Counted from the stretch's first letter, positions 24,961 through 35,899 are shown. The stretch: 64,000 nucleotides of DNA from Cheiracanthium punctorium (GCA_038373885.1 JAWZYV010016603.1:1-64000); one strand, 5' to 3'. The notes: generated by a model not told the origin, from the sequence alone. Translations and numbers: made by a program.

Positions 24961-24964
24961 CAGG

Positions 24965-25062
24965 GCATGAGTGGGAATTGGACCCATAACCATACGCCGT
25001 AAGCGATAATCGGAGAAGAGGACAAGCCCTTGACCTCTCAGGCACCGGCTCCCCTTGTTCAT
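24965..25062 (-). mobile_element. tRNA-derived SINE head (Leu/Ser class)
   Basis: On the minus strand, GGTGCCTGAGAGGTCAAGG is a box-A-like D-arm and GGGTCCAATTCCC a box B. The spacing with a long variable region suggests a class II (Leu or Ser) tRNA ancestor. The acceptor stem is not complementary, so it is not a functional tRNA gene. The body downstream is not resolved. Confidence 0.65.
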
Positions 25063-25069
25063 AGTTTTC

Positions 25070-25940
25070 TTGTCACCCTTTAATTTCAACATGTATTTCA
25101 GGATGGCAAGCTTGATGGCAAGCAAAGGACCGTATTCGTTGAAATCCTTTTTCCGGATAGTTCCATACTATGGGAAAGGAGTGACTGAATACTGGAGCCC
25201 CTCAGAATTCCTTTAGCAACTCGATTGACCGGAAGCTCCCCAAGCTGGATTAGAACGGCCCAAAGCATTCAGGAAAACATGCAGGGATCCAACCCTTTAC
25301 TTAGCTTATAGTTTAATATTTAGCTTACAATTGAATTTTAGCTTTAAATTTGATAGCCAGCCTCCCTCGAAATAAAATGCTGGCTACGCTACTGCTTACA
25401 ATCACAAGCTTTATTGAAAATGTCTGGGAATGTAGTATATAAGATACGTAATCATTGACGTACATTGTAAGACCCAATAGAGAGGAATTCTCCAGAAATC
25501 ATCTGCTTAACATTCGAGAGTCAGCTTGAACACACACACGAGTGCAAGTCAATTTTCCTATAGGGTTCCATTATAAAGTTGGGATCGTCATAAAACGTTC
25601 ATTATGCATCATGTGATAACAAAGTCTAATATTTGTCTTGAGCTGCGTGTTTTCTGGAAAAATTAATCAGTTGCTCACGAAATTAATGTAGGAAAATTCT
25701 CGGATAATATTTTCGATTGATGTACAACACAGTATTTTCACGTGACGTCACTGAAATTTCTTATGGTGAACTCGGATATTTAGGGATACAAAGTCACGCT
25801 TTCGGCCAGTGACTATTCTCAAATGAACGAATGTTTGACCAAAAAGGTTACTAAGGTGTTACGTAGTGATAATGACGTAGAGGAAACAGCTCTTTTTAAG
25901 AAAATTAACCTCCTGATACCAGGGCGGGGAGATAAGATTT
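25070..25940. other. no recognised feature
   Basis: A lone MITE end AAATGCTGGCTACGCTACTG occurs near 25,375-25,394. Otherwise nothing supported. Confidence 0.4.
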
Positions 25941-25943
25941 GAA

Positions 25944-26227
25944 TTAACCCATTTGTGCCTGGATATTTTTGCGACTTTCTTCGATTTTTACTGATAACAG
26001 AAATAACAGATAAATTTCTGATGTCAACTTCTTGAACAAGGGATGATTTTTTTAAAAATCATTATGCATAAAAATTGAAATATCAACATACTTCTTGGTC
26101 ATGTTAAAATATTTTGTAGAGTTAAGGCTCAATACTCATGAATAAAGGCTAGGAAAAATAAATAACGTTTTCGACTAATAGCGAAAATGCCGTCCCAAAA
26201 AAGGGACGCTAGGCATAAATGGGTTAA
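25944..26227. mobile_element. second TTAA MITE family, copy 1 (284 bp)
   Basis: TTAA on both sides (25,944-25,947 and 26,224-26,227) with ends CCCATTTGTGCCTGG and CTAGGCATAAATGGG. Just inside the right end lies GTCCCAAAAAAGGGAC, a perfect 7-bp-stem hairpin. It is repeated in reverse orientation at 56,139-56,421. TTAA targets fit piggyBac, Kolobok or Sola3; CCC ends favour piggyBac. Confidence 0.88.
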
Positions 26228-26644
26228 GTAGAACGCACAGATTAGTTTTCTTTGCCCAATTGCATGTACATTTTTCTACCGAAACGTAAAGTACATAGGA
26301 TAGGGTTATGTTATGGAACAGCACATCGGGCCAATGTCCTCCGCGGGTTTACTGGCACAAAAGCATTCTTTTGTCGAAATTTTTCCAAGACCCTTTCGAA
26401 TAAATGGGGCTGGATTTCTTGGATGCAGCGTTGAGTCCTTCGCACATCTTCTTGCGGGCGTGTTGACACAGACCTTTGACTTCAAACAACCCGAAAGAAA
26501 GAAATCCAATGGTGTTGAATCACATGATATTTCTCATCATTCATCATCAAAATGATCATGAATCAAACTTTTGTTATTTTTGAAATGTTGTTCGAAAATG
26601 AATAGGGCTTGTTCTTTCGTAGAATGGAGCATTTTTTGCTAACC

Positions 26645-26946
26645 TTAAGCCGGATTCATACTGGCCGTACCGCACCGCTAAGACGCCGCAAAGAGGTCAC
26701 GTGGCGGAGCAACACGTCCGCCGCGCGGCGACCGCCGAGGGTTTGCGCAATATCTGGCAAGAACAGATATTCCGCAACGACCGCAAAGCTCAGCCAATTA
26801 CAGAAAACACAACAGAGCTACAGCCAATTACAGTACATTTACTTGCGGCACCGCAAGCTCGCCGCGCGGACAGTCAACCGTCCAAACCGGCGAAACAGTA
26901 CGGTATGGTAGCGGTGCGGCGCGGCAGGTATGAATCCACCTTTTAA
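26645..26946. mobile_element. GC-rich MITE, GGATTCATAC ends (302 bp)
   Basis: TTAA (26,645-26,648), then GCCGGATTCATACTGGCCG; right end, reverse-complemented, GGTGGATTCATACCTGCCG next to TTAA (26,943-26,946). Unlike the rest of the window it is GC-rich with many CpGs (CCGCCGCGCGGCGACC). CAGCCAATTACAG occurs twice inside. Overlapping 80-100 codon frames follow from the base composition and are not genes. Confidence 0.8.
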
Positions 26947-26949
26947 CTG

Positions 26950-27600
26950 TAGGCTGCCAAACTGTTTTCTTCTTTTGCTTTTCTTTTCTGTTTTCTGTTT
27001 TTTTTTTTTTTTTTTTTTTGCCAAAACTAACAACAGTTCATATTCTATTTTCTATTTACTTCAAATCTTGCGTCCATTTTGGGACAGCCTTTAGAAGTAA
27101 ATTCTATGCATTACACAACATATTGTTACAAATTTTTGGGTTGATCTGCCCTTCAGGGATTAACCCTTTATTAGGCGAGGTTATGTGGAGAGTCGAAAGT
27201 ACTTGGGATTTTTATGACACATTTTTATGATTAATTCAAATACTTTCCCTCTACTGCAGGCCTTTTAGTTGGTCCTCTTTTTTTAAAATTCCTACCTCTA
27301 TAGAGTAAAATGTTCTGCTTCTTCAACAGTTGTTAAATATTCTTTTAGATGTTAAGGTTTCGTCTATCAAACCATCAAAATACTAGGCTATATAAATAAA
27401 ACTTTGATGAAGATAGGAATTTTTAAAAAATAGGACCAATTGAGAGGCCTGCTACTGTAATATCCCACGTGAAAATGGGAGAAACAAGAATTAAACAAAC
27501 ATAGAAATTTTGCGGGAGAACACAATATTATTCACAAAATGGAAGTCGGAAAAGTACCTGCTGCTTGTACACGGAATTAAACGCAAAAATATATAATTAA
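26950..27600. other. T-run and unique AT-rich sequence
   Basis: A T-run lies at about 26,999-27,019, preceded by a TTTTC repeat. Nothing else recognised. Confidence 0.4.
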
Positions 27601-27605
27601 AAGTA

Positions 27606-28210
27606 GGGATGTAACGGATATCATGCAAGTATCCGTTATCCGGCCTATCTGGCTGATTTTTCAATATCCGAATTATAACTACCGGATATTCGACATCTCT
27701 GCCGGATATCCGGCTATATACTACTAAGTTCTATCTATAAAATGCATGGGACAGGATGGAAAATTATACATTCTTGATAAAATGATACATAAAACAGAGG
27801 GATATAATTTTAACTGAAAAAACAGCACATTTAACACGGGAAATGGATCATTCAAAATAAGCACACAATTTCAACATTTGTTCAGTAGTTTTTGAGCACA
27901 TTTATAACTAATTAAGCTAATGTTTGGAGTTGATTTCATGCTACAAAGTGCCGCTTAGCGGACATTTTCTGAACTAAATCCATGTGCAAATTTGGAGGTG
28001 ATCTTCGCTTCCTTTTCCGCTGTAGTAGACTGCTGTTTATAGGAGAAGTTTAATTATAGGCACTGTGCAGTAGCATTTGAAAAATATGTGCCTTCAGTAT
28101 ATGCGATTTCTCTCATGGTAATCCCAGAAATAATGTAATTTTACACTCTCTCCCCATAGAGTTTCTCCGATATTTTTAATTTGCTACAGAAATCTGATAA
28201 TTAACAAAAA
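27606..28210 (+). repeat. dispersed repeat with hAT-like 5-prime end, copy 1
   Basis: Begins TAGGGATGTAACGGATATC and continues through GGACAGGATGGAAAATTATA, CAACATTTGTTCAGTAGTTT and TATGCGATTTCTCTCATGGT, matching 59,938-60,420 in order and orientation with moderate divergence. The start is hAT-like (TAGRGRTG); a reverse-oriented relative of the end sits at 56,905-56,988. The right end is undefined. Confidence 0.75.
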
Positions 28211-28600
28211 ACTCCGATTATTCTGTCTTTAAAATTTATTTACAGAGGCAGGGAGAAATTTTCAGTCTTCATCCTTTTTCTAAATAACAAATTTTCTAAC
28301 AATATGAAACAATAACAATTTAAAATATAAAACAATTTTTCTAAATTGTCTTTGCATATCAAATTACCCATTTCCCTTGTTAAATTTGCTAGTTTTCATA
28401 GAAAGCGCCACCTAGTGGACATGTTTTAACTATTTTTTTTTTCTGAAATTTTTTGAGCTCATCTGCTGTATTGTCTATATACCGAGTTTTTGTTACCATC
28501 CGTGCACCCGTTATAGCTGTAGAACCTTGTTTATGGGGGAAGTTTACTCATAACCCCCCAGTAGATTTGAATGACGAAACCTACTCGTCATCTGTTACTT
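27930..28600 (+). repeat. two units of a CGCCACCTAGTGGAC repeat
   Basis: The motif AAAGYGCCRCYTAGYGGACAT occurs at about 27,944 and 28,404, each followed within 150 bases by a CTGTT/ TAGAAC...GGGGAAGTTTA block. Relatives lie at 37,157 and 63,724. Class unknown; could be the 3-prime region of a retroelement. Confidence 0.55.
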
Positions 28601-28882
28601 AGGTAAAGCAAGTGCATGACGCAACATAGTCGTTATCCGTTACGTAGACAAAGCAAGTGCATCAAGCAATGTTATCATCAAAGGTACGGAAGGGGTTAAT
28701 AGAATTTTTTTTTAACGCTAAAAATGCATCCTTGACCAAGATTGAAAAATTGTTTCTCTTGCAATTCATCGTTATTCTCTACAAACAATATAGGAAGCAT
28801 ATTGTTGCAGAATACTCTGCTATTCCTCGGTTCGTCGTTCTAAAGTTCATTTGGTGTAGAAAGTTCGAGTAAAGAGTCCACT

Positions 28883-29304
28883 TGTCAGGATGGAAAACGA
28901 ACTTTATTGCTTCGAGAACTTCATCGACCTATCAGCTGTACAAGATTCACAAGCACAATCAAACAGTAATGTGCTTTAACAGTCCGCTTAGATCTGAAGC
29001 TCTCACAAATGCTGTATTTCTCACGATAAATAAAACACTTCCACAGGCAAAAATTCAGTGAATATATACGAGGGATAACACGAACAGTCCCTCAAGACTC
29101 AGCCATCAAGAATTACACACAGTACTTAAAATCAAAGCTTCAGAAACGCAGGTGGAAACACCGCTTCTGTAGCATCACCACAGCAAACTCACTCCACGGG
29201 AGCTCAATTCACACTGACTCTTTCGGGGAGCGCGATTTGTATTTATACAAGAAGCAGAGGCTACAAAGAGCTTCCAGAAGAATCTATTTCTCGAAGATTC
29301 CACA
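28883..29304 (-). mobile_element. candidate solo LTR with HSE-like array
   Basis: Read on the minus strand it begins TGTGGAATCTTCGAGAAA and ends CATCCTGACA (TG...CA). Near its start is GAATCTTCGAGAA, a perfect three-unit heat-shock element (nGAAnnTTCnnGAA), plus TTCTGGAA. A TATAAATA box follows at 29,240-29,249 and an AATAAA signal near the other end at 28,903-28,908. Promoter then polyadenylation signal within 420 bp is LTR-like. No 5-bp duplication is found: TAAAG follows the right side and occurs 8 bases off on the left. It could instead be a host promoter fragment. Confidence 0.45.
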
Positions 29305-29309
29305 TAAAG

Positions 29310-29865
29310 CGTGAAATTTGATTGCGTCATGAGAAATATTAGGTTATTATGCATGGTAATGCAGGAAAACTATCTTTAAGGGCCCCATTGGGGAAATCGC
29401 GCCAAATGACCAAAATGTCGCCACGCTTAGCGACTTTTGGCGAAATATCGCCAAATTTGGCGCTAAAATTAAGTCCCCAAAACTGAAGTTACCGAAGACC
29501 TACGAGCAATATTTCTAGAGATTTCTAGAACTTCTTTCTTCCCCTTTGATATTTCCCTGCATTTCCACCGACGTTAAAACTCATACAGTGACGTTTGAAC
29601 CCTGTTTGTTCACCAACCGTTTGGAACTTATCCTCATGCCTACGATATAGTACACACTGTAGTACAGACAATACCGCAGCCTCACGCCCGGGAGTTCTTG
29701 AAATCAAGTTCTTTAGGCTGTGAAACTCTACGATGCGCCAGAGAATTTCAATTTAATTAAAAATTACTTTTTAAAATTTTGTGGTAGGAAAAAAAAACTG
29801 CAATATTTCTATATGTTTTTGAGAAAAAGTTTTATGAAAGTGTAAAATTACGTATTAGCTGAAAA
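29310..29865. other. no gene; small TGGCGA hairpins
   Basis: 29,395-29,470 has several GCCAAA/TTTGGC palindromes (CGCCAAATTTGGCG type). Similar hairpins occur at 9,715-9,760, 60,480 and 63,265. Otherwise unremarkable. Confidence 0.4.
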
Positions 29866-29870
29866 AAAAA

Positions 29871-30026
29871 TCTTCATTCATAAAATAATCATTCACAAAG
29901 TTAAACAACCATCAAACTTCTTTTTCAATTTTAATGAAAGAAAGAAAATCTTCATTCATAAAATAATCATTCACGAAGTTAAACAACCACCAAACTTCTT
30001 TTTCAATTTTAATGAAAACAAGAAAA
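29871..30026. repeat. 78-bp near-perfect tandem duplication
   Basis: TCTTCATTCATAAAATAATC starts at 29,871 and again at 29,949. The two units differ by only a few bases (CACAAAG/CACGAAG, CCATC/CCACC), so the duplication is young. Confidence 0.95.
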
Positions 30027-30029
30027 AAA

Positions 30030-30335
30030 AAGGAAGAGAATCTAAATCACTCTCAGATTTTAAATACGCACTAAAGTGCTATATATTAAAAGCGTATCAT
30101 AGTTTATGCGTCGTCCCTATTTTTCTTCCTTATTCCATTAAGTTTGAAAGTGTATCATTATTCATGACTGTGCTGTATTTTTCTTTCTTGTTTCATAAAA
30201 CGCATCTTCTTAAAATCGCCTACTAAAACTATTTTACAATCGTTGTCAAGTATATTACAACTATACTTAACCGTTTTAAATATTGTTTCGAATGTCCATC
30301 ATAATCCATGAGTGTGCTGTGTTTCTCTTTCTGGG
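30030..30335 (-). repeat. Helitron-interior fragment, inverted
   Basis: Reverse complement of the interior of the Helitron at 34,354-36,366 (about 35,600-35,890): AAATACGCACTAAAGTGCTA, CGTCCCTATTTTTC, GACTGTGCTGTATTTTTC and ATCGCCTACTAAAACTATTT all have partners there. No terminal CTAG or 5-prime TC end is present, so it is a fragment or the copy is interrupted at both ends. Confidence 0.7.
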
Positions 30336-30697
30336 TTGATTCCTACTTTAACGCCCCGACTCTCGCCAAGGTGGCGATCATTAAACATATGGAGCTATCA
30401 TGACGATTTTTTGTATTTATGTGGCAATCGTAATTTAGAATTAAAATGGCTATTTGGAACAACCTGTAAGTAAAACATTCCGTTACATTTTTATTTGGGA
30501 TTGTCAATTAATGTAGTTTTAATAATTAAGTGTCTTCAAATTCCTTAACTGGTGCGTTTATCGCTCATTGGTTCACTTTAGTTCTTTTGGGAGCGTTGAA
30601 ACTTGTGCATAAGTCTTAGATCCCATGACTGCAAAACTCATCAAAGTGCGAGATTTTATAGGTTGGCGAGAGCGGGGACGTTAAAATAGGAATCAAC
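30335..30697. mobile_element. MITE, GATTCCTACTTTAACG ends, copy 1
   Basis: GTTGATTCCTACTTTAACG and CGTTAAAATAGGAATCAAC are inverted ends; next to them are CTCTCGCC and GGCGAGAG. 363 bp, non-coding. It sits inside a Helitron-derived fragment, as does copy 2 (35,070-35,620, reverse orientation). Confidence 0.85.
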
Positions 30698-30734
30698 TCT
30701 TGCTTGTATCGTAAAACACATCGAATATCGAAAA

Positions 30735-30846
30735 AATTCTTAATGGTAAATTTAGAGGTAGTCAAAATCGGTTTTTTCGTCTAAATTTGGCCCCCGAAAT
30801 TTTTCGGGATCACATTACTTCCTTATACTCCGTACAAGGAAGTAAA
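30735..30846 (+). repeat. dispersed repeat ending in hairpin, copy 2
   Basis: Same body and same terminal ACTTCCTTATAC/TACAAGGAAGT hairpin as 13,225-13,341. Confidence 0.65.
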
Positions 30847-30849
30847 AAA

Positions 30850-31798
30850 CATTGGCATAACACACGATTTCAATGTTGGCAGCTGCTAGCAAGTCTTACT
30901 CAGACTGATTCGCAATTCAAAATATTCCAGCATGTCCTCAGGCTGATTCTCAATTCAAAATATCGATTCAATCAATTCTATGTTTTAAAACGGTCCTTCT
31001 ATATTTTAGAATCAAAAATTCAGTAGACGATGAGGGGATAACAGCGGATTAAAAAAATAATACTAATAAAAATAAAATGAAAGTCTATAAATTACTGAAA
31101 TTTCGTTGAGTTACTGAAAAAGTCTCTAAAATTTTGTAAAATGATTGTAAAGTCACTGAAAATCACCGAAACAGTGAAAAAATCACTGATCATGGTCACC
31201 CTGGGAATTCAGCAGAACGTTCACTCCAGCACCGTATGCATAATTTATGTCATCTTGAAAAAAAAAAATTATCTTTTACTGTTCTGGTTGATAAAACGTA
31301 TAATTTTATTATGTCGTTGTCTTTTTAACAGATGTTTCCATAAAGGTAAGGAAAGAAAAATTAATTCAGAGACCTGACATAAAAACAACGTACCAAGTTA
31401 CTATAAACAAAAGAGCCGTTTGGTCCAGCAATTCAATTGCCAATTCGTAGAAAAAGAATGCTCTGCACTGTTGTTGCCATAGGGCTATCGCGAATTTCGG
31501 CCGTTTCGTGAAGCAGTTAGTGAAAGCTACTTCTGTTCGCTGTTAGAAAAGTGGATTGCTTCATACTGTAAGTTGTGGAGCAGTGACAGGTCTGACTATT
31601 ACTCACGCGAGTGGATTGTTTGTGCAGCGGGGTTTTATAGATCCAAAATTACTCATCTTGCGGGAATTTTTGCGTCCGATTGATGCTGACTAGTATATTA
31701 CTGTTTGTTAATTCTGCTTTGAAGACAGTTCGACAAGTTTCTAGAAGAATACGAGGAGTTCGTGCTTTCTCCTGAAGACTGGAGTAAATCCCTGTAGA
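30850..31798. other. no recognised feature
   Basis: AT-rich to 31,400, then more balanced composition to 31,800. No defended coding region. Confidence 0.35.
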
Positions 31799-31799
31799 T

Positions 31800-32005
31800 C
31801 AAAGGTTCCCAAACTTTTTTTCCTCGTCGACCACTTTCGAAATTTTACTGGTTTCAGTGGACCCCCTGCTGCTACATTTCTACCATATTCCCAAACCTCG
31901 TCAAAAAAAGTCAATGAATCCCATTTTTTTTCACGCCAATGTAGACCCCTGTCTAGTTTCCCGTGGACACCTGGGGGTCCACCTGGACCACTTTGGGAAT
32001 CACTG
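31800..32005. mobile_element. hAT-type MITE, GGTTCCCAAA ends (206 bp)
   Basis: CAAAGGTTCCCAAACTTT at the left and CACTTTGGGAATCACTG at the right. Flanks CTGTAGAT and TTCTAGAT match at 6 of 8. CAGNGGTTCCCAAAC ends are a well-known hAT (Charlie-like) signature. Related to 45,955-46,416. Confidence 0.8.
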
Positions 32006-32009
32006 TTCT

Positions 32010-34015
32010 AGATGTTTCTAGACACAACGAGCTCTCAACAACACAGTCACACCCTTCAGCTTTTCGGTAAAAAAATACCAAGACTTTTAGGATGCATGCT
32101 GAGTTATTTTAATTCTTTAACAAAAGTTCTTATATTAAAAACACTAGTTCTGTGTCCTTTCGGAAAGATAAAATAAATTAATATTTAATCAAACCAGTAC
32201 AATCACACAAAGGAAATATATATGAATTCCTTCGATAACTTACTATGCACAATTATTTATAGCATAAAAGTCCTTATGTTACTAACATACGTCCCTTATA
32301 TAAACTCGGTTTAAAATTAACATAAATTCGGGAGCATTCTTATCAAAAATGATTTACGTTTCTCAAAAATCTGCTTACAAAATCATTAATTTTATGATAC
32401 ATCTGCTCCGGAAAATAAGCACTGGAAGCTCCTTATTGGAATCCTTATCATGTGGTCGGGGAATGTGCAAATGCATATTCGCGCCATCATTTCGCAGGAG
32501 TGGCTGGGCATTGTAGGCCCTGTTCTTTATTTGGGCTGTTGTGTCAAAGATAATATTTTATCACATTGTATGAGGGCCACTCCATGCATAAAGTTACCAA
32601 AGTTGATCCCTGCCCACCTTGGACCTAGCTCCACCTCTGTAATAATTCCCATGTATAAACTTTCTATTCTTATAATCAATCGATTGAATTGCCGTTTTTT
32701 CTAAATTTGTTTTTTAAATGTAAATAAGCTGCTCGCACTTCATTTACTGACATACAAGTTACCGTATTTACTTGTGTATAACACGCACCCCGTATTTTAC
32801 AAGAAAGATAGGTGCAATCTTGTTATCTGGCATATAACTCGCACTATGAATTTAACGAGTAAGGGATTCTGAAAGTGACTGAATTTTTCAATCAAGTCGA
32901 TGGAACTGCAGGCGATATGATTTAAGAGGTCCTTCATTGTGCCGGTGATGATAACACTAATAACAGTAATGAGAATTGCTAATGAGTGTTAAAAGATGAT
33001 GTTCCTAGCGAATTCGTATGAAATAAAGGGTAACCTGTGAAATAAAGATACTAAAAGTACTTTTGTTGAGGGCGATTTTTCTAGTTTTATCTTCTATGAA
33101 AAAATTTCTTCATGAACTCGCATATCGTGGATTACATGCAGAAGTAAGGAGTTATTCCGTCTGTAATGCGCACTCCGATTTTTTGCCTGAAATTTTTGAA
33201 AAAATGTGTGCTGTTATACAAGAGTAAATGCAGCATTTATATCGTCCTTTAATTGTTTTTTGTATTGAAAACTTCCATACTCTACCATAAAAGCTAATGG
33301 TCTTTAAAATGTCTGTGCATTTAGAGACTCTGTATTTGAAAAAAGTCTTAAATTGTTCCCAAATTTTGAAAAAAATTATATTTAGAGAGGAGAAAAGCCC
33401 TAATGTGTACCACCTACGCTGATCACTGACCAACGAACTCTGTAATGTTTTAAATTCGCAGCCACTCCAATACAAAACTTTTACCGTCATCAAAAATGAA
33501 TGAAAAATGTATGCTCGAAAAAAGTAATAAAATTCAGACTGTTGGTGACATCGGCTCTAAGTATGCAGAAAAAAAAGGGGGGAGGAAGAAAGAAAGAAAC
33601 CACTACTTTAAAAATCTGAATTTCCCACCCATTCCTTGATTTTTAGGAATTTTTCGACATATTGTACTTTAAGAAATTGCTGTGTATAAGTAGAAAAGTT
33701 TAAATCTGACGCATCTACGTCATAGTATCATTTTCAAACATTGATGTGCAATTTTCAGCTATTTCAGTGCGTTTAAACTATCAAAAATATTCAGATTTTA
33801 CTTTGCATGTTGCCCTGGATTTCGAATTAATTAAAAACTTAACAGGCAACATTTGTTTTAAATGGATGAACACTAAATGTATTAAATTTAGACCGTCAGA
33901 ATATGATTAAAAAAAAATACTGTTTCTAACGGCTCCATAATTTCCTTCACAACGGGTGGGCCCTCTTAGATTAGGTATTGTCCACTAACTCTGCCTGAAG
34001 ATATTGCGGCCATTT
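32010..34015. other. mostly unrecognised; one known-style MITE end at 32,763
   Basis: ACCGTATTTACTTGTGTATAA at 32,761 looks like one end of a widespread MITE type, but its partner is not found. The 113-codon minus-strand frame at 33,152-33,493 has no family signature. Confidence 0.35.
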
Positions 34016-34019
34016 TATT

Positions 34020-34165
34020 ATGGGGGCACCCGGTGGGCGGCCAGCGTTACCCCCTATGAAGGGACGGACAAGTTAACATCCATGCCCAAGCCGGGATTCG
34101 AATCTTGACAAAAGGCCTGATAGAATGCCTCTCAAGCCACAACACCACCTGGGCAGCACGGGCTT
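34020..34165 (-). mobile_element. tRNA-derived SINE
   Basis: On the minus strand GTGTTGTGGCTTGAGAGGC serves as box A and GATTCGAATCCCGG (34,091-34,104) as box B, at tRNA-like spacing. Head about 75 bp, then a short body containing GTTAACTTGTCCGTCCC. Acceptor pairing is absent, so it is a SINE and not a tRNA gene. Confidence 0.7.
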
Positions 34166-34539
34166 TATCTATTAGTGTTCGATGGACCAGATTTAACTGA
34201 AACAAGCAGAACTCGCGAAAAAGGAAATATTTATGATAATTTGATAATTTTTAATAATTTCTTTTCGATTTCATAATTTCTGAGCACGTTCATTAAAATT
34301 AACCTAATAATCTGCTGAAGTAAAAACTGATGGTAAAATTATGTATTGCAAAATCTAATATATAAAATTCTCCTGTCACAGTGTTAGTCACCTAACTCCT
34401 CCGAAACCACTCGACCAATTTTAATGAAATTTTCTATGTATATTCGTTAGGTCATAGAATAGGTTTTTAATTATGTCTCATACCCCTAAGTCATAAGGGC
34501 GGTCCACCCCAAAATGTTTAGCCCCCGAGTGCTATTAAT

Positions 34540-34640
34540 TTCAATCAGGATTTCTGTGTAGACTTAGCGTGTCGAATCAGGACGCTAAGTCTACACAGCG
34601 TTCAATCAGGATTTCTGTGTAGACTTAGCGTGTCGAATCA
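34540..34640. repeat. direct-inverted-direct rearrangement
   Basis: A 40-base block (34,540-34,579) is repeated identically at 34,601-34,640. The 21 bases between include ACGCTAAGTCTACACAG, the exact inverse of 17 bases inside both blocks. This pattern points to replication template switching rather than simple slippage. Confidence 0.9.
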
Positions 34641-35069
34641 CTTTTCAAATGTGTTTGCCAGATAATGTGGAGAGGTGGGGGGGGGAAGTTAATAAAATGT
34701 TGAAAGTCGCACAAGGTTTGCAATTTTTGATAATTGATCGCTAAATGTGGTGCCAAAACGCGACAATTTATTATAAATATATTTCGCGTATAGTTAGAAA
34801 ACGCCTGGCGTATATTGTAAAAGAGTTTTATTAGGCGATTTTAATATAGATTTCTATTCCGAAGAAGTGCTCTGTGGAACAAGAAAGGAAAACACGGTAC
34901 ACTCATGGATTATGATGCCCATTCCAAACAGTATTTAAAATGTCTTTGCGGTGTAGTTGGAATATGCCTACCGGAAGAACATGCCTGGTGGAAATTCTAA
35001 ACAGTTTCAGGTGGCGATTTTAAGATAGATTTCGATTCCAAAGATGTGTTTTATGGTACAAGAAAGAGT

Positions 35070-35620
35070 GGATTCCTATTTTAGCGTCCCCACTCTCGCC
35101 AACCTAAAAAATTCCCGTACTTTGGCGAGCTTTGCAGTCATGGGTCTCTGGGAGTTATGCACAAGTTTCAACGGTACATGCGTATTTTCCAGGCGGTCCG
35201 CAAAGACAAGCAATTTTTTCACCAAGATAAATGCCGGGCACAAGAAATTGTTGATGGTTTGGAATACGATTGGTAATGTATTTAAAATCTACGAAAAAGT
35301 AGTTTGGCGGAAGAGACCGCCGAGTTAATACGTAAGTACCGTTTCAACGCGCCCAAAAGAACTAGATGACAACTAAAGTAAATAAACTAGCGATAAACAC
35401 GCCAGTTAAGGAATTTGAAGACATTTAGTTATTAAAACTGCATTAATTGGTAATCCAAAATAAATAAAAATGTAACGGCATGCTGTACTTACATGTTGTT
35501 CCAAATCGCCATTTTAATTCTAAATTACAATTTCTACATAAATGCAAAAAATCGTCATGGTAACTGCATATGTTTAATCAACGCCTCCTTGGCGAGAGGC
35601 GAGGCGTTAAAGTAGGAAAC
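35070..35620. mobile_element. MITE, GATTCCTACTTTAACG family, copy 2
   Basis: Reverse-oriented copy of 30,335-30,697: starts GATTCCTATTTTAGCGTCC and ends GGCGTTAAAGTAGGAAAC. It is split by a 168-bp insertion. It lies inside Helitron copy C. Confidence 0.82.
35173..35340. mobile_element. 168-bp TIR element, perfect 8-bp TSD GTTTCAAC
   Basis: Comparison with copy 1 of the host MITE shows an insertion flanked by GTTTCAAC on both sides (35,165-35,172 and 35,341-35,348). Ends are GGTACATGCGTATT and AATACGTAAGTACC, inverted. A second inner pair GGCGGTC/GACCGCC follows. An 8-bp duplication fits hAT or Mutator-like transposases. It is the innermost of three nested layers. Confidence 0.88.
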
Positions 35621-35899
35621 AATATATAAAACGGTGAAGTATAGTTGTGATATACTTGGCGAAGATTGTAAAATAGTTTTAGAAGGCGATTTTAAGATAG
35701 ATTTCGATTCCAAAGATGGGTTTTATAAAATAAGGAAGAAAAATACAGCACAGTCATGAATAATGATAACACTTTCCAACTAAATGGAATAAGGACGAAA
35801 AATAGGGACGTCGCATAAATTATGATAAGATTTTAATATACAGCACTATAGTGCGTATTTAAAATCTGAAAGTGTTTCAGATTTTCATCCTTTTTTTGG

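Noticed and set aside
26609..26946. Overlapping 80-100 codon frames
   Set aside because: Explained by the GC-rich MITE, whose composition removes stop codons.
35044..35328. 94-codon frame MCFMVQERVDS...
   Set aside because: It crosses a Helitron unit, a MITE end and the 168-bp insert, so it cannot be an ancestral gene.
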